NCBI GenBank assembly: GCA_024641965.1
Contig: JAHECC010000020.1
Coordinates: 1-35,690, forward strand
DNA from: Rubrivivax sp.
GTDB taxonomy: Bacteria; Pseudomonadota; Gammaproteobacteria; Burkholderiales; Burkholderiaceae_C
Reading direction: 5' to 3'
Length of the DNA stretch: 35,690 nt
Shown here: piece after piece, positions 7,368 through 17,285 of the stretch
Numbering within the stretch: the first letter of the stretch is position 1
How the letters are laid out: each line of letters opens with the position of its first letter
The notes under the pieces: generated by a model
What the model was told of the DNA's origin: nothing
The model's database searches: none
The model's input: the letters and a program-made list of their open reading frames with translations, nothing else
Translations under genes and position numbers: made by a program

Positions 7368-8672
7368 TCAGATCACCAGCAGCGCGCGAAAATCGTTGAC
7401 GTTGGTGAAGGTCGGCCCTGGCACCACCAGGTCGCCGAGCGGCTTGAAGAAGTTGTAGGCGTCGTTGCGGTCGAGGTATTCGGCCGCCTTCAGGCCGAGT
7501 GACGCAGCGCGCTGCAGCGTATCGGGCGTGACGATGGCGCCGGCGTTGTCCTCGATGCCATCGATACCGTCGGTATCGGCCGCGAGCACGTACACGCCCG
7601 GCTCGCCCTGCAGCGCGAGGGCGCAGCCGAGCAGGAACTCACTGGCACGCCCTCCCCGTCCGCCCTTGGACTTGACCGTGACCGTGGTCTCGCCGCCGCT
7701 CAGGATCACGCAGGGCTTCGCGAAGGGCGTGCTGCGCCGCGCCACCGCACGTGCCAGTGCGGCCTGCACCTTGCCGACCTCGCGCGATTCGCCCTCCATC
7801 TCGTCGCTGAGGATGTGCGCGTCGACGCCGGCCTCGCGCGCCAGCAGCGCCGCCGCCTCGAGGCTCTGCTGCGGCGTGGCGATCAGGTGCACCTGATGGC
7901 CGACGAAACGCGCGTCGCCGGGTTTCGGCGATTCGAAGGCACCGCTTTCCAGCCCGGCACGCGCCGCGTCCGGCAATTCGATGGCGTGGCGCCGCAGGAT
8001 GCCCAGCGCGTCTGCGCAGGTGGTCGTGTCGGGCACGGTCGGCCCGCTGCCGATGACCTCGGGCGCATCGCCAGGCACGTCGCTGATCAGCAGCGTCACC
8101 ACCTTCGCCGGTGCGCAGCGCGCGCCCAGGCGCCCGCCCTTGATTGCCGACAGGTGCTTGCGCACGCAGTTCATCTCGTCGATGGCCGCGCCGCTGCGCA
8201 GCAGCGCCTGGTTGATGGCCTGCTTGTCCTGCAGGCTGAGGCCGTCGGCCGGCATCGTCAACAGCGCCGACGCGCCGCCGCTGATCAGGCACAGCACCAG
8301 GTCGTCGGCGCTCAGCCCTTGGGTCAGCTCGACGATGCGCGCCGCCGCCAGCCGGCCGGCTTCGTCGGGCACCGGGTGCGCGGCCTCGACCACCTCGATG
8401 CGGCCCGGCTTCTTCTTGTACTCCGGCGGCACGTGCTCGTAGCGCGTCACCACCAGCCCCGACAAGGGCGCGTCCTTGGGCCACAGCGCATCGACCGCCG
8501 CGGCCATCGCGCCGCCGGCCTTGCCGGCGCCGAGCACCAGCGTGCGGCCCTTCGGCGGTGGCGGCAGGAAGGCCTGCGTGTTATGCGCGGGCAGCGCCCG
8601 CGCCACCGCCGCGTCGTACAACGCACACAGGAATTCGCGCGGCTGTCTGCGCGGGTCGGGTTCAGCACTCAT
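7368..8672 (-). CDS. Glycerate 2-kinase, MOFRL/DUF4147 family
   Basis: This 434-residue enzyme phosphorylates D-glycerate to 2-phosphoglycerate, the last step of the glyoxylate-carboligase route. The N-terminal domain shows the LVLGAGKAGGAMA glycine-rich loop and LISGGASALL. The C-terminal MOFRL domain has SGGETTVTVKSKGGRGGRASE and ADTDGIDG. Older annotations call this family hydroxypyruvate reductase (TtuD). The start is uncertain: ATG 8672 has no clear ribosome site, while an in-frame TTG at 8717 has GGAG nine bases ahead and would add 15 residues. It is the last gene of the minus-strand gcl-hyi-glxR group and is separated from glxR by a repeat copy (8732-8815). Confidence 0.9.
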   Translation of the reverse strand: MSAEPDPRRQPREFLCALYDAAVARALPAHNTQAFLPPPPKGRTLVLGAGKAGGAMAAAVDALWPKDAPLSGLVVTRYEHVPPEYKKKPGRIEVVEAAHPVPDEAGRLAAARIVELTQGLSADDLVLCLISGGASALLTMPADGLSLQDKQAINQALLRSGAAIDEMNCVRKHLSAIKGGRLGARCAPAKVVTLLISDVPGDAPEVIGSGPTVPDTTTCADALGILRRHAIELPDAARAGLESGAFESPKPGDARFVGHQVHLIATPQQSLEAAALLAREAGVDAHILSDEMEGESREVGKVQAALARAVARRSTPFAKPCVILSGGETTVTVKSKGGRGGRASEFLLGCALALQGEPGVYVLAADTDGIDGIEDNAGAIVTPDTLQRAASLGLKAAEYLDRNDAYNFFKPLGDLVVPGPTFTNVNDFRALLVI

Positions 8673-8731
8673 GGACAGGTTCGGTGCGTCTGGCGCGATC
8701 TCGTCAGTTCGCGACAACTGGCTGCGCTCCG

Positions 8732-8815
8732 ATCAAGCGGCCGCCGCGGATCCGGCTCCGCCGGTCCGCCAGCGGCGCCCCCTTGAGGGGGAGCGCCGAA
8801 GGCGCTACGGGGGTG
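8732..8815 (-). repeat. 84-base dispersed repeat, copy B, between glxR and the glycerate kinase gene
   Basis: Read on the minus strand, the segment starts two bases after the glxR stop codon and matches copy A (1264-1347) at 72 of 84 positions by hand count, ungapped. The first hairpin, AGCGCC-TTC-GGCGCT, is identical in the two copies. The second (CCCCCT-CA-AGGGGG) carries different bases but keeps and lengthens its stem, which suggests selection on structure. It fills most of the gap before the glycerate kinase gene, so it would be transcribed as an intercistronic RNA element. Confidence 0.8.
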
Positions 8816-8817
8816 GG

Positions 8818-9708
8818 TCACTTCGCGACTTCGTGGTTCGCCATCAATTCGAGTGCACGCACCAATGCCGAATGGTCCAGGTCCTGCATGCCATTGGCGG
8901 CACAGGCCTGCATCAGCTGCGCCGCGCCGGCGGTCTGCGGCAGCGCCACGCCCAGCGCGCGTGCGCCGGCCATCGCCAGGTTCAGGTCCTTCTGATGCAG
9001 CCCGATGCGAAACCCTGGCGCGAACGTGCGCTTGATCATGCGCTCGCCGTGCACTTCGAGGATGCGCGAGCTGGCGAAGCCGCCCATCAGCGCCTGGCGC
9101 ACCTTGGCCGGGTCGGCGCCGGCCTTGCTGGCGAAGAGCAGCGCCTCGCCGACCGCGGCGATATTCAGCGCGACGATGATCTGGTTCGCCACCTTGGTGG
9201 TCTGGCCGTCGCCGTTGCCGCCGACCAGCGTGATGTTCTTGCCCATCAGTTCGAACAATGGCTTGACGCGGTCGAAGGCCGCCTGCGGCCCGCCGACCAT
9301 GATCGTCAGCGATGCTGCCTTGGCGCCGACCTCGCCGCCGGATACCGGCGCGTCCAGGTAGTCACAACCGAGCTCGTTGATCTTCTTGGCGAAGACCTTG
9401 GTCTCGATCGGCGAGATCGAGCTCATGTCGACCACCGTCTTGCCCTTGGACAGGCCCGCGGCCACGCCTTCGGGCCCGAAAAGCGCCGCCTCCACGTCCG
9501 GCGTGTCCGGCACCATCGTGATGATGATGTCTGCCTGCGCGGCCACCTCCTTCGCGCTCTTGCACTGCGTGGCCGAACTCGCGGCCACCTCGGCGTTCAG
9601 CTTGCCCAATGTGAATACCGACAGCTGGTGGCCGGCCTTGATCAGGTGCAGCGCCATCGGCGCGCCCATGATGCCCAGGCCGATGAAGCCGATCTTCTGT
9701 GCGCTCAT
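8818..9708 (-). CDS. glxR: Tartronate semialdehyde reductase (2-hydroxy-3-oxopropionate reductase)
   Basis: This 296-residue member of the beta-hydroxyacid dehydrogenase family has the N-terminal NAD-binding loop FIGLGIMGAPMA, the substrate-binding DAPVSGGEVGA, and the catalytic Lys in GQTTKVANQI. It reduces tartronate semialdehyde, made by Gcl, to D-glycerate with NAD(P)H. An AAGGAGA ribosome site stands eight bases ahead of ATG 9708. Its position between hyi and the glycerate kinase gene gives pathway order and makes GlxR more likely than the related 3-hydroxyisobutyrate dehydrogenase. A dispersed repeat follows directly after its stop codon. Confidence 0.93.
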   Translation of the reverse strand: MSAQKIGFIGLGIMGAPMALHLIKAGHQLSVFTLGKLNAEVAASSATQCKSAKEVAAQADIIITMVPDTPDVEAALFGPEGVAAGLSKGKTVVDMSSISPIETKVFAKKINELGCDYLDAPVSGGEVGAKAASLTIMVGGPQAAFDRVKPLFELMGKNITLVGGNGDGQTTKVANQIIVALNIAAVGEALLFASKAGADPAKVRQALMGGFASSRILEVHGERMIKRTFAPGFRIGLHQKDLNLAMAGARALGVALPQTAGAAQLMQACAANGMQDLDHSALVRALELMANHEVAK

Positions 9709-9728
9709 TCGTGTTCTCCTTGTGGTGG

Positions 9729-10508
9729 TCAGTTGGCCAGCTGTTTCAGCCAGCCCAGGCCGGCTTCGGTGCCGGCGGCGGGTTTGTATTCGCAGCCGAT
9801 GAATCCCTTGTAGCCGATGCGGTCGAGGTGCCTGAACAGGAAGGCGTAGTTGATCTCGCCGCTGCCCGGTTCGTTGCGCCCCGGATTGTCGGCCAGCTGG
9901 ATGTGGCCGATGCGCGCCAGGTGCTGGCTCAGGCGATTGGCCAGTTCGCCTTCCATCCGCTGCGCATGGTAAATGTCGTATTGCACATAGGCGTTGTCGG
10001 AACCGACTTCATCGAGGATGGACAGCGCCTGGTCGGTGTAGTTCAGGTAGAAGCCGGGAATGTCGAAGTGGTTGATCGGCTCGATCAGCAGCTTCAATTT
10101 CGCCTTCTTCAACTCGCCGGCGGCATGGCGCAGGTTGGCGACGAAGGTGCTGCGCAGCACGGCCGCATCGACGCCCGCCGGCGCCTTGCCGGCCAGGCAG
10201 TTCAGTTGCGGTACGCCCAGCGACGTGCCGTATTCGATGCCCTGCGCCACGCCCTTGCGGAACTCGTCGACCCGGTCCGGATGGCAAGCGATGCCGCGCT
10301 CGCCGCCGTCCCAGTCGCCGGCCGGCAGGTTGTGCAGCACCAGGCGCAAACCGTTGGCGTCGAGCCGCGACTTGATCTCGTCCACCGCGAAGGCATAGGG
10401 GAAGAGGAACTCCACGGCGCCGAAGCCGGCCTTGGCGGCACGTTCGAAACGGTCGAGGAAGGGGACCTCGTTGAAGAGCATCGTCAGGTTGGCGGCAAAT
10501 TTAGGCAT
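9729..10508 (-). CDS. hyi: Hydroxypyruvate isomerase
   Basis: This 259-residue TIM-barrel protein of the xylose-isomerase-like family is nearly the same length as E. coli Hyi. Recognisable segments are MPKFAANLTMLFNEVPFLDRF at the start, the metal-binding EPINHFDIPGF region and GFIGCEYKPAAGTEAGLGW near the end. It interconverts hydroxypyruvate and tartronate semialdehyde. ATG 10508 is preceded by GGAGAG at six-base spacing; an upstream extension lacks support. The gene lies 20 bases before glxR and 69 bases after gcl in transcription order, so the three form one operon. Confidence 0.93.
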   Translation of the reverse strand: MPKFAANLTMLFNEVPFLDRFERAAKAGFGAVEFLFPYAFAVDEIKSRLDANGLRLVLHNLPAGDWDGGERGIACHPDRVDEFRKGVAQGIEYGTSLGVPQLNCLAGKAPAGVDAAVLRSTFVANLRHAAGELKKAKLKLLIEPINHFDIPGFYLNYTDQALSILDEVGSDNAYVQYDIYHAQRMEGELANRLSQHLARIGHIQLADNPGRNEPGSGEINYAFLFRHLDRIGYKGFIGCEYKPAAGTEAGLGWLKQLAN

Positions 10509-10577
10509 CGCATCTCTCCAGTCAGGGTCTTGCACAGGCCGTTGGCGACACCGCCAAGTGTTGCGTTCGGGCCCCTA

Positions 10578-12353
<1,776 letters not shown>

Positions 12354-12539
12354 GGGTCGTCTCCTTGTCGAATCGCATGCATGTTCGGGCGTTGTGCCTC
12401 GTTTGGGAATGCCTTTGCCCGGATAAGTGCTATGCCGTCATGGAATACCAGTTCGAGCGATGGCCTCCTTGGGGGTTGCCAAGCGCGGCGCAGGGGTCTA
12501 GAACCCGTGGTCCCAGCAATGATGCAGAGGAGACATGTC
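12354..12539. promoter_or_regulatory. Divergent promoter region between gcl and the lipoprotein gene
   Basis: These 186 bases separate the start codons of gcl (minus) and the lipoprotein gene (plus), so both promoters should lie here. The stretch is visibly less GC-rich than the genes. I could not identify convincing -35/-10 pairs or a known glyoxylate-responsive operator. TGGAATACCA at 12440-12449, a weak dyad, is the only symmetric element noticed. No open frame in it looks like a gene. Confidence 0.5.
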
Positions 12540-13256
12540 ATGCACAAGCGACTACCGTGGCGCGCCGGCCTTGCACTGGCCGCGTCAGCCTTGTTGGTGG
12601 CCTGCGGCGGCGGTGCCTTGCTGCTGCTCGGCTTCATCGGCTCTGCGGGCGGCAGCTGGTTGCAGGACGACAAGCCCGGCGAAGCGCCAGGTGAGATCGG
12701 CCTGCAGTTGCGAAGCAACTGCGGCGCCGGATCGAACGAGGATTGTTTCGTCAACATCCAGCCTGTCGGCGGGCAAGATCTCTTTTCCGCGAACTTCGAC
12801 CTGAGCTTCACCAGCAACCTGCCCGACTGCGTGGCCAGCGGCACCGGTCAGGCGCGCGGCGATCGCCTGGAGTTGACCGGCTGCTTCAGCGGCCGCTACG
12901 TGAACATCAATCAGGCGGTGTCCGACAGCGCTGCGGTGCGCATGTTCTTCAACTTCACGCCACCGTTGGCACAAGGCGTATGGGTCGAACTGCAGAGCGG
13001 CCAGCGCCGCTTCGCATTCAGCGACAACAGCACCGGCTGCGAACTCGGCCCGCCGAAGGTGCCCGTCGCCGTGACGCTGCTCTCGGCCGACATCCGCAAC
13101 CCCGCAGGCCCCTTCGAGACGACGATTTCATCATTCGTCATTCAAGGCGGCGGCGCGGCGTGGAGCGGCAAGTTCGTCGGCGTGTCGGGCATGCGGCTGA
13201 CACGCGGCAACGAGGTGCTCGAGCTCGAACGCCGCCAGGGCGGCGACACCTGCTAA
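12540..13256 (+). CDS. Unrecognised outer-membrane-type lipoprotein
   Basis: The product has 238 residues. The N-terminus is a lipoprotein signal: basic start (MHKRLPWR), hydrophobic core, lipobox LLVAC with Cys22. A Gly-rich, hydrophobic patch (GGGALLLLGFIGSAGG) follows the lipid-modified Cys, an unusual continuation that may stay in the membrane. The mature domain is rich in beta-type segments and has several cysteines (NCGAGSNEDC, LPDC, TGCFSG, STGCELG, final DTC), suggesting disulphides. I do not recognise the family. ATG 12540 was chosen because GAGGAG (12527-12532) is seven bases ahead; the ATG at 12535 is out of frame. Its 3' end overlaps the convergent protease gene by four bases. Confidence 0.7.
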   Translation: MHKRLPWRAGLALAASALLVACGGGALLLLGFIGSAGGSWLQDDKPGEAPGEIGLQLRSNCGAGSNEDCFVNIQPVGGQDLFSANFDLSFTSNLPDCVASGTGQARGDRLELTGCFSGRYVNINQAVSDSAAVRMFFNFTPPLAQGVWVELQSGQRRFAFSDNSTGCELGPPKVPVAVTLLSADIRNPAGPFETTISSFVIQGGGAAWSGKFVGVSGMRLTRGNEVLELERRQGGDTC

Positions 13257-14446
13257 CGCAGCAGCGGAAAGAAGCGCTCGCGCCGCAGCGCGACGCGCTG
13301 CGACGCCCGTTCGCGATAGACCTGCAGCAGCGTCGTGTCGCGGTCGGCCAGCGCCTGCCAGGCCTGCACCACCGTCCATTGGCGCGCGTCCACGCCATCG
13401 ACGCCCTGTACCTGGTCGCCGGTCATCAGGCCGGCACGCGCCGCGGGTCCGCCCTCGATGAGCGCGCTGACGATCAACGAAGTCGTGAAGGCCAATCTGA
13501 AGCCGAAGCCGCCCGGCAACGGTGGCGTTTCAGGCAAGCCGGGCAGTTCGACGCGCAGGCTGTTGCCGGGGCCGTCCAGCGTGAACGCACCGGGCTCGAA
13601 GAGCGCCACGCCCAGGCTGCCAGCCAACCGGTCGAAGTGCGCACCGCGGCGGGCCGCGTCGCCCGATTCCAGCGCTGCCGGCACTTGCAGCGCCGCCCAG
13701 CCGGGCGCGCCGAGCCTTTCGATGCGCGCATAACGTACCTGCACCGTCCCGCCGATTTCGAGCACGCGCGTCTCGGGCAACGGCGCGGCCCCGTCGATCA
13801 GCGCCTGCGCGCGACGAGCGAACACCACCAGCGCTCCCGCGTTGCCGGTATCGAGCACGAACTCGTCGGCGCTGCGCGCACCGATGGCCAGGCGCAGCAC
13901 CGGCAACCCGCCGTCCCAACGCAGCGGCAAGACTGCCGCGCCGCGCGCCAGTGTCGGCTGGCGCGACTGCCAGCGCAGTTCGCCGCGCGCGAAGTCGAAG
14001 CGCGTGATGTTGTCGCGCAACCAGGGGGCGCCCAACGCTCCGTCGACCTCCGCACCTGCGGCGCCTAGCAATTGCTTCAGGTCCAGCGCAAATGCGGCCG
14101 GGTCGCTGGGCGCGGCCACGCCGGGCAACGGCGGCAGCGCGAAACGCTCGAGCGTCTGCGCGCCGCCGGCCATGGCCACGCGCGCCGATGACAAGCGCTC
14201 GAGCTTCAGCCGGCCCGCCAGCGCCGGCGACACCACTGCGGCAGTGCTGCCGCTGTCCACGAGCCAGCGAGTGCGCGCACCGCCCAGCTCCAGTTCGATC
14301 CACGGCAGCGCACCGATGTCGCCGGTGCGCAGCAGGCGCAGTGGTACCACGATGTCCGCGCCGTCCTGGCGTGCGGCGGCGAGCGGCATGCCGCCGGCGC
14401 ACAGCCCGATGGCCAATGGCAGCAAGTCGCGGCGGCGCGGCGCCAT
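13253..14446 (-). CDS. Bilobed retropepsin-like aspartyl protease with C-terminal PDZ domain
   Basis: This 397-residue protein has an export signal that contains Arg-Arg-Arg (APRRRDLLPLAIGL), possibly Tat-dependent. Two aspartyl-protease half-sites follow: WLVDSGSTAAVV (Asp64) and EFVLDTGNAGALVV (Asp199), so one chain could form the whole two-Asp active site, as in pepsin, whereas retropepsins need a dimer. A PDZ domain occupies about residues 310-375 (VSALIEGGPAARAGLMTGDQVQGVDG). It should act in the periplasm on unknown proteins. The ribosome site GGAG lies inside the 3' end of the TIR gene and only two bases separate the two genes, so translation is probably coupled. The 3' end overlaps the convergent lipoprotein gene. 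Confidence 0.82.
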   Translation of the reverse strand: MAPRRRDLLPLAIGLCAGGMPLAAARQDGADIVVPLRLLRTGDIGALPWIELELGGARTRWLVDSGSTAAVVSPALAGRLKLERLSSARVAMAGGAQTLERFALPPLPGVAAPSDPAAFALDLKQLLGAAGAEVDGALGAPWLRDNITRFDFARGELRWQSRQPTLARGAAVLPLRWDGGLPVLRLAIGARSADEFVLDTGNAGALVVFARRAQALIDGAAPLPETRVLEIGGTVQVRYARIERLGAPGWAALQVPAALESGDAARRGAHFDRLAGSLGVALFEPGAFTLDGPGNSLRVELPGLPETPPLPGGFGFRLAFTTSLIVSALIEGGPAARAGLMTGDQVQGVDGVDARQWTVVQAWQALADRDTTLLQVYRERASQRVALRRERFFPLLR

Positions 14447-14448
14447 CG

Positions 14449-15381
14449 TCAGGGCTCCAGCTCGCGCTCCAGGTCGCCGACCAGTTCGGCCACCTGCTTG
14501 CTCATGCGTTCCAGCGCGGCGCGCGCGGCGTCGTTCAACGCATCCTTCTCCGCATCGAGCCGCGCGATCTCCTCGGGCGGCGCGCCACCCGCCGCGTCGA
14601 GGCGATGGATCGACTCGATCACCTCGTTGAGCCTGAACATCGCGCCCCGATAGACGTCGTTTTCCACCGACGCCAGCACGTCACGCACGTCTTCGCACAG
14701 GCTGCGCCGGTCGCGCCAGGCGGCGGTGATGCGGTCGCGGTGCAGGCCCAGGCGCGCAATGAAACGTTCACATACCGCGTTGTAGGCCGCCACACTGTCG
14801 CGCACATGGTCGAAGGCGGCCTGGTTCGCCGACAGCACCGCCAGGCTGTTGCCCATCGACGCCTGCCACCGGAAGGCCGCCTGCTTGAATTCGGTGAGCT
14901 CGTCGACCAGTTCGTCCAGCATCAGCCGCCGGTCGGCGCTGCGCAGCGTCTCGACCAGCACGCTGCAGTGCTTGAACAGCTCGTCGGCCAGCGTGCGCGC
15001 CGCGGCGGCAATGCCCTCGTCGCTGTGGTCGGTGGCCTCAAGATAGAGCATTTCCTCGGGGTCGATGCCGATCTCGGTCATGCGCGGCCCCAGGTCCTGC
15101 AGCAGCACCGGCAGCACATAGGTGCGTTGCAGGGCCAGTTGCCGCTGAAGCGCAAGTGCGGTCTCGCGCTTCACCCAGTCAGAGACCAGCGCGTGTTCAT
15201 CGATGAAGACCAGCACGAAATCGCAGTCGCGCCGGATCGCCGCCTCGATGCGCGGACCGAAGCGGTGGCCCGGACCCATCATGTCGCGGTCCAGCCAGAT
15301 CGACACATGCGGCGGCAACGCTTCGGTCAGGCGTCGCACCAGCGCCTTGCTCTCGCTGGCATGGCTGAGGAAGATCTTCAT
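14449..15381 (-). CDS. TIR-domain protein with helical C-terminal region
   Basis: The first 140 or so residues form a TIR domain: KIFLSHASESKALVRRL (strand A and helix A), IWLDRDMMGPGHRF (BB-loop region) and a C-terminal VLPVLL strand. Glu73 in SDWVKRE sits where catalytic TIR NADases have their essential glutamate. The rest of the 310-residue protein is helical, with a charged coiled-coil-like end (about 275-310), and matches no domain I know. Bacterial TIR proteins can hydrolyse NAD+ or make NAD-derived signals in anti-phage defence, but housekeeping or virulence roles also exist. It is followed after two bases by the protease gene and lies 54 bases downstream of dctM on the same strand. 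Confidence 0.85.
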   Translation of the reverse strand: MKIFLSHASESKALVRRLTEALPPHVSIWLDRDMMGPGHRFGPRIEAAIRRDCDFVLVFIDEHALVSDWVKRETALALQRQLALQRTYVLPVLLQDLGPRMTEIGIDPEEMLYLEATDHSDEGIAAAARTLADELFKHCSVLVETLRSADRRLMLDELVDELTEFKQAAFRWQASMGNSLAVLSANQAAFDHVRDSVAAYNAVCERFIARLGLHRDRITAAWRDRRSLCEDVRDVLASVENDVYRGAMFRLNEVIESIHRLDAAGGAPPEEIARLDAEKDALNDAARAALERMSKQVAELVGDLERELEP

Positions 15382-15435
15382 TGCCGCAGAGTCTTTGCGC
15401 GCACGGGCACGCTGTCAACCCTGCACCGCCTGAAC

Positions 15436-16743
15436 TCAGCCCATCAGCACCTGCGGCAGCCAGGTGGCCAGGCCCGGAAACACACACAGGATGAGGATGC
15501 CGACGATCATGCACAGCATGAACGGGAAGGCGCCCTTCAGGATCGTCGGCAGGTTCACGTCGGGGGTGATGCCGTTGATGACGAACAGGTTCAGCCCGAC
15601 CGGCGGCGTGATCAGGCCGAGCTCCATGTTGATGGTCAGGATCACACCGAACCATATCGGGTCGAAGCCGGCCGCGGTGATCACCGGCATCAGGATCGGC
15701 GTGGTCATCAGGATGATCGCCGCGGGCGGCAGGAAGCAGCCGGCCACCAGCAGCATGAGGTTGATTGCCGCCAGGATGACCCAGCGGTTCACCTGCATCT
15801 CGCCGATGGCCGTGGCCACGCTTTGCGTGACCTGCAGCGACGACATCATGTAGCCGAACAGGATCGAGGTGCCGATGATCAGCAGCAGCATGCCCGACTC
15901 GCGCAACCCGTCGCGCAGGATGGCCCACAGGTCGGCCGGCTTCCACACGCGGTAGATCGCCACCACCATCAGCAGGCACAGCGCGGCGCCCACGCCCGCG
16001 GCTTCCGACGGCGTGGCGATGCCGCCGTACAGCGCATAGACCACGCCGACGATGACCGCGATGAAGGGCAGCAGCTTGGGCAGCAGCTCGATCTTTTCCT
16101 TGATCGAGTAGATGCGGTCCTCGTCGATCAGCTTCGTGCCGCGCTTCCAGCTGATGAACAGCGCCCAGGCCATGAACAGGCCGGTGAGCATCAGCCCCGG
16201 AATGATGCCGGCGATGAACAGCCGCCCGATCGAGGTTTCGGAGGCGATGCCGTACAGGATCATCGTGATGCTCGGCGGGATCAGGATGCCCAGCGTGCCG
16301 CCGGCGGCGATGGCGCCGGTGGCCAGGTCGGCGTCGTAGCCGCGACGGCGCATCTCGGGGATGCCCATCTTGCCGATCGCCGCGCAGGTCGCCGGCGACG
16401 AACCGGTCAACGCCGAGAACAGCGCGCACGCGCCGATGTTGCTGATGACCAGCGATCCCGGCACCTTGTGCAGCCAGCGCGCCAGCGCTTCGTAGAGGTC
16501 GCTGCCCGCGCGCGAACTTGCCACGGCCGCGCCCATGATGATGAACATCGGCAGCGACACCAGCGTGAAGTCGCTCAAGCCGGCGAAGATCGTCTCGGGC
16601 ACGTAGTGCACGCTGTTCCAGCCATCGAAGACGATCATGAACAGCAGCGCCACCGTGCCCAGGCCAAAGGCGATCGGCAGCCCGGTGGCCAACAGCGCCG
16701 TGGTGACGACAAAGATCAGCAGCCCGATCGCCAGCGGGCTCAC
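15436..16743 (-). CDS. dctM: TRAP transporter large permease (DctM family)
   Basis: This is a 435-residue membrane protein with about a dozen hydrophobic helices. Family segments include GSSPATCAAIGKMGIPEMRRRGYD, GGTLGILIPPSITMILYG and LGLITPPVGLNLFV, each typical of DctM. It is the sodium-coupled transport subunit of a tripartite ATP-independent periplasmic system, working with DctQ and the periplasmic binding protein. I place the start at GTG 16743, whose bases overlap the dctQ stop (GTGA arrangement); frames that extend further upstream would run through dctQ. The substrate class is probably an organic acid; the nearby RraA/HMG-aldolase-like gene hints at aromatic or tricarboxylic acid use. 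Confidence 0.92.
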   Translation of the reverse strand: MSPLAIGLLIFVVTTALLATGLPIAFGLGTVALLFMIVFDGWNSVHYVPETIFAGLSDFTLVSLPMFIIMGAAVASSRAGSDLYEALARWLHKVPGSLVISNIGACALFSALTGSSPATCAAIGKMGIPEMRRRGYDADLATGAIAAGGTLGILIPPSITMILYGIASETSIGRLFIAGIIPGLMLTGLFMAWALFISWKRGTKLIDEDRIYSIKEKIELLPKLLPFIAVIVGVVYALYGGIATPSEAAGVGAALCLLMVVAIYRVWKPADLWAILRDGLRESGMLLLIIGTSILFGYMMSSLQVTQSVATAIGEMQVNRWVILAAINLMLLVAGCFLPPAAIILMTTPILMPVITAAGFDPIWFGVILTINMELGLITPPVGLNLFVINGITPDVNLPTILKGAFPFMLCMIVGILILCVFPGLATWLPQVLMG

Positions 16744-17285
16744 AGCTTCGCCTCCGGCGACAGCCCGTAGGGGTCGGTGAGCTGCGCCGCGACCATGTAG
16801 ATCTCGGCCAGCAGCTGCAGGCACAGCAGCGCCAGCCCCACCGGCACCGACAGGTACGGGATCCACAGCCGCGCGCGCCAGATCGACGGCGTGGTCTGGT
16901 TCAGCGTAAAGGCCTCGTGCCACCAGGGCACCGCGGCATAGAGGAAGAAGCCGCAGAACACCAGCGCAATCACGTGCCCCACCAGGTACAGCCTGCGCCT
17001 TCCCGGCGTGGACAGCATCAGCGGCAGCACGTCCACCGCCACATGGCCGCGCGTGAGCAGGATGTACGGCGCACCGATGAAGGTGGCCGCCACCAGCGAG
17101 AAGGTGACGAACTCGGTCTGCCAGATCGACGACTGGCCAAGCACCGCGCGCACGAACACCATCTGGCAGATCACGCCCACCGACAGCAGGATCAGCCCCG
17201 CGGCGAAAACGCCAAAGGCGCGCGACAGCGCCTGTACCACCGCCACCCACAGGGGCGGCGGCAGCGCGCTCCGCTTACTTGACAC
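16740..17285 (-). CDS. dctQ: TRAP transporter small permease (DctQ family)
   Basis: This 181-residue protein has four hydrophobic helices (about 19-40, 60-78, 99-120 and 148-168). The second region contains WQTEFVTFSLVAATFIGAPYIL and the family's RGHVAVDVLP, typical of DctQ. DctQ forms the membrane complex with DctM. The only usable start in the right place is GTG 17285, which overlaps the last 11 bases of dctP. The stop overlaps the dctM start. These overlaps imply translation in the order P-Q-M. Confidence 0.9.
   Translation of the reverse strand: MSSKRSALPPPLWVAVVQALSRAFGVFAAGLILLSVGVICQMVFVRAVLGQSSIWQTEFVTFSLVAATFIGAPYILLTRGHVAVDVLPLMLSTPGRRRLYLVGHVIALVFCGFFLYAAVPWWHEAFTLNQTTPSIWRARLWIPYLSVPVGLALLCLQLLAEIYMVAAQLTDPYGLSPEAKL

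Noticed and set aside
13253-15381. Calling the TIR-protease pair a Thoeris or CBASS system
   Set aside because: No ThsA-like, nucleotidyltransferase or other defence partner is present, and the protease carries an export signal.
14092-16770. An 892-codon plus-strand frame opposite the TIR and dctM genes
   Set aside because: The composition is His/Arg/Gln-rich and featureless, typical of an antisense shadow of high-GC genes; both sense genes are well supported.
16744-17250. Longer N-terminus for DctM reaching back to 17250
   Set aside because: The extension would overlap nearly all of dctQ in another frame. GTG 16743 gives a normal-length DctM and a GTGA overlap with the dctQ stop.
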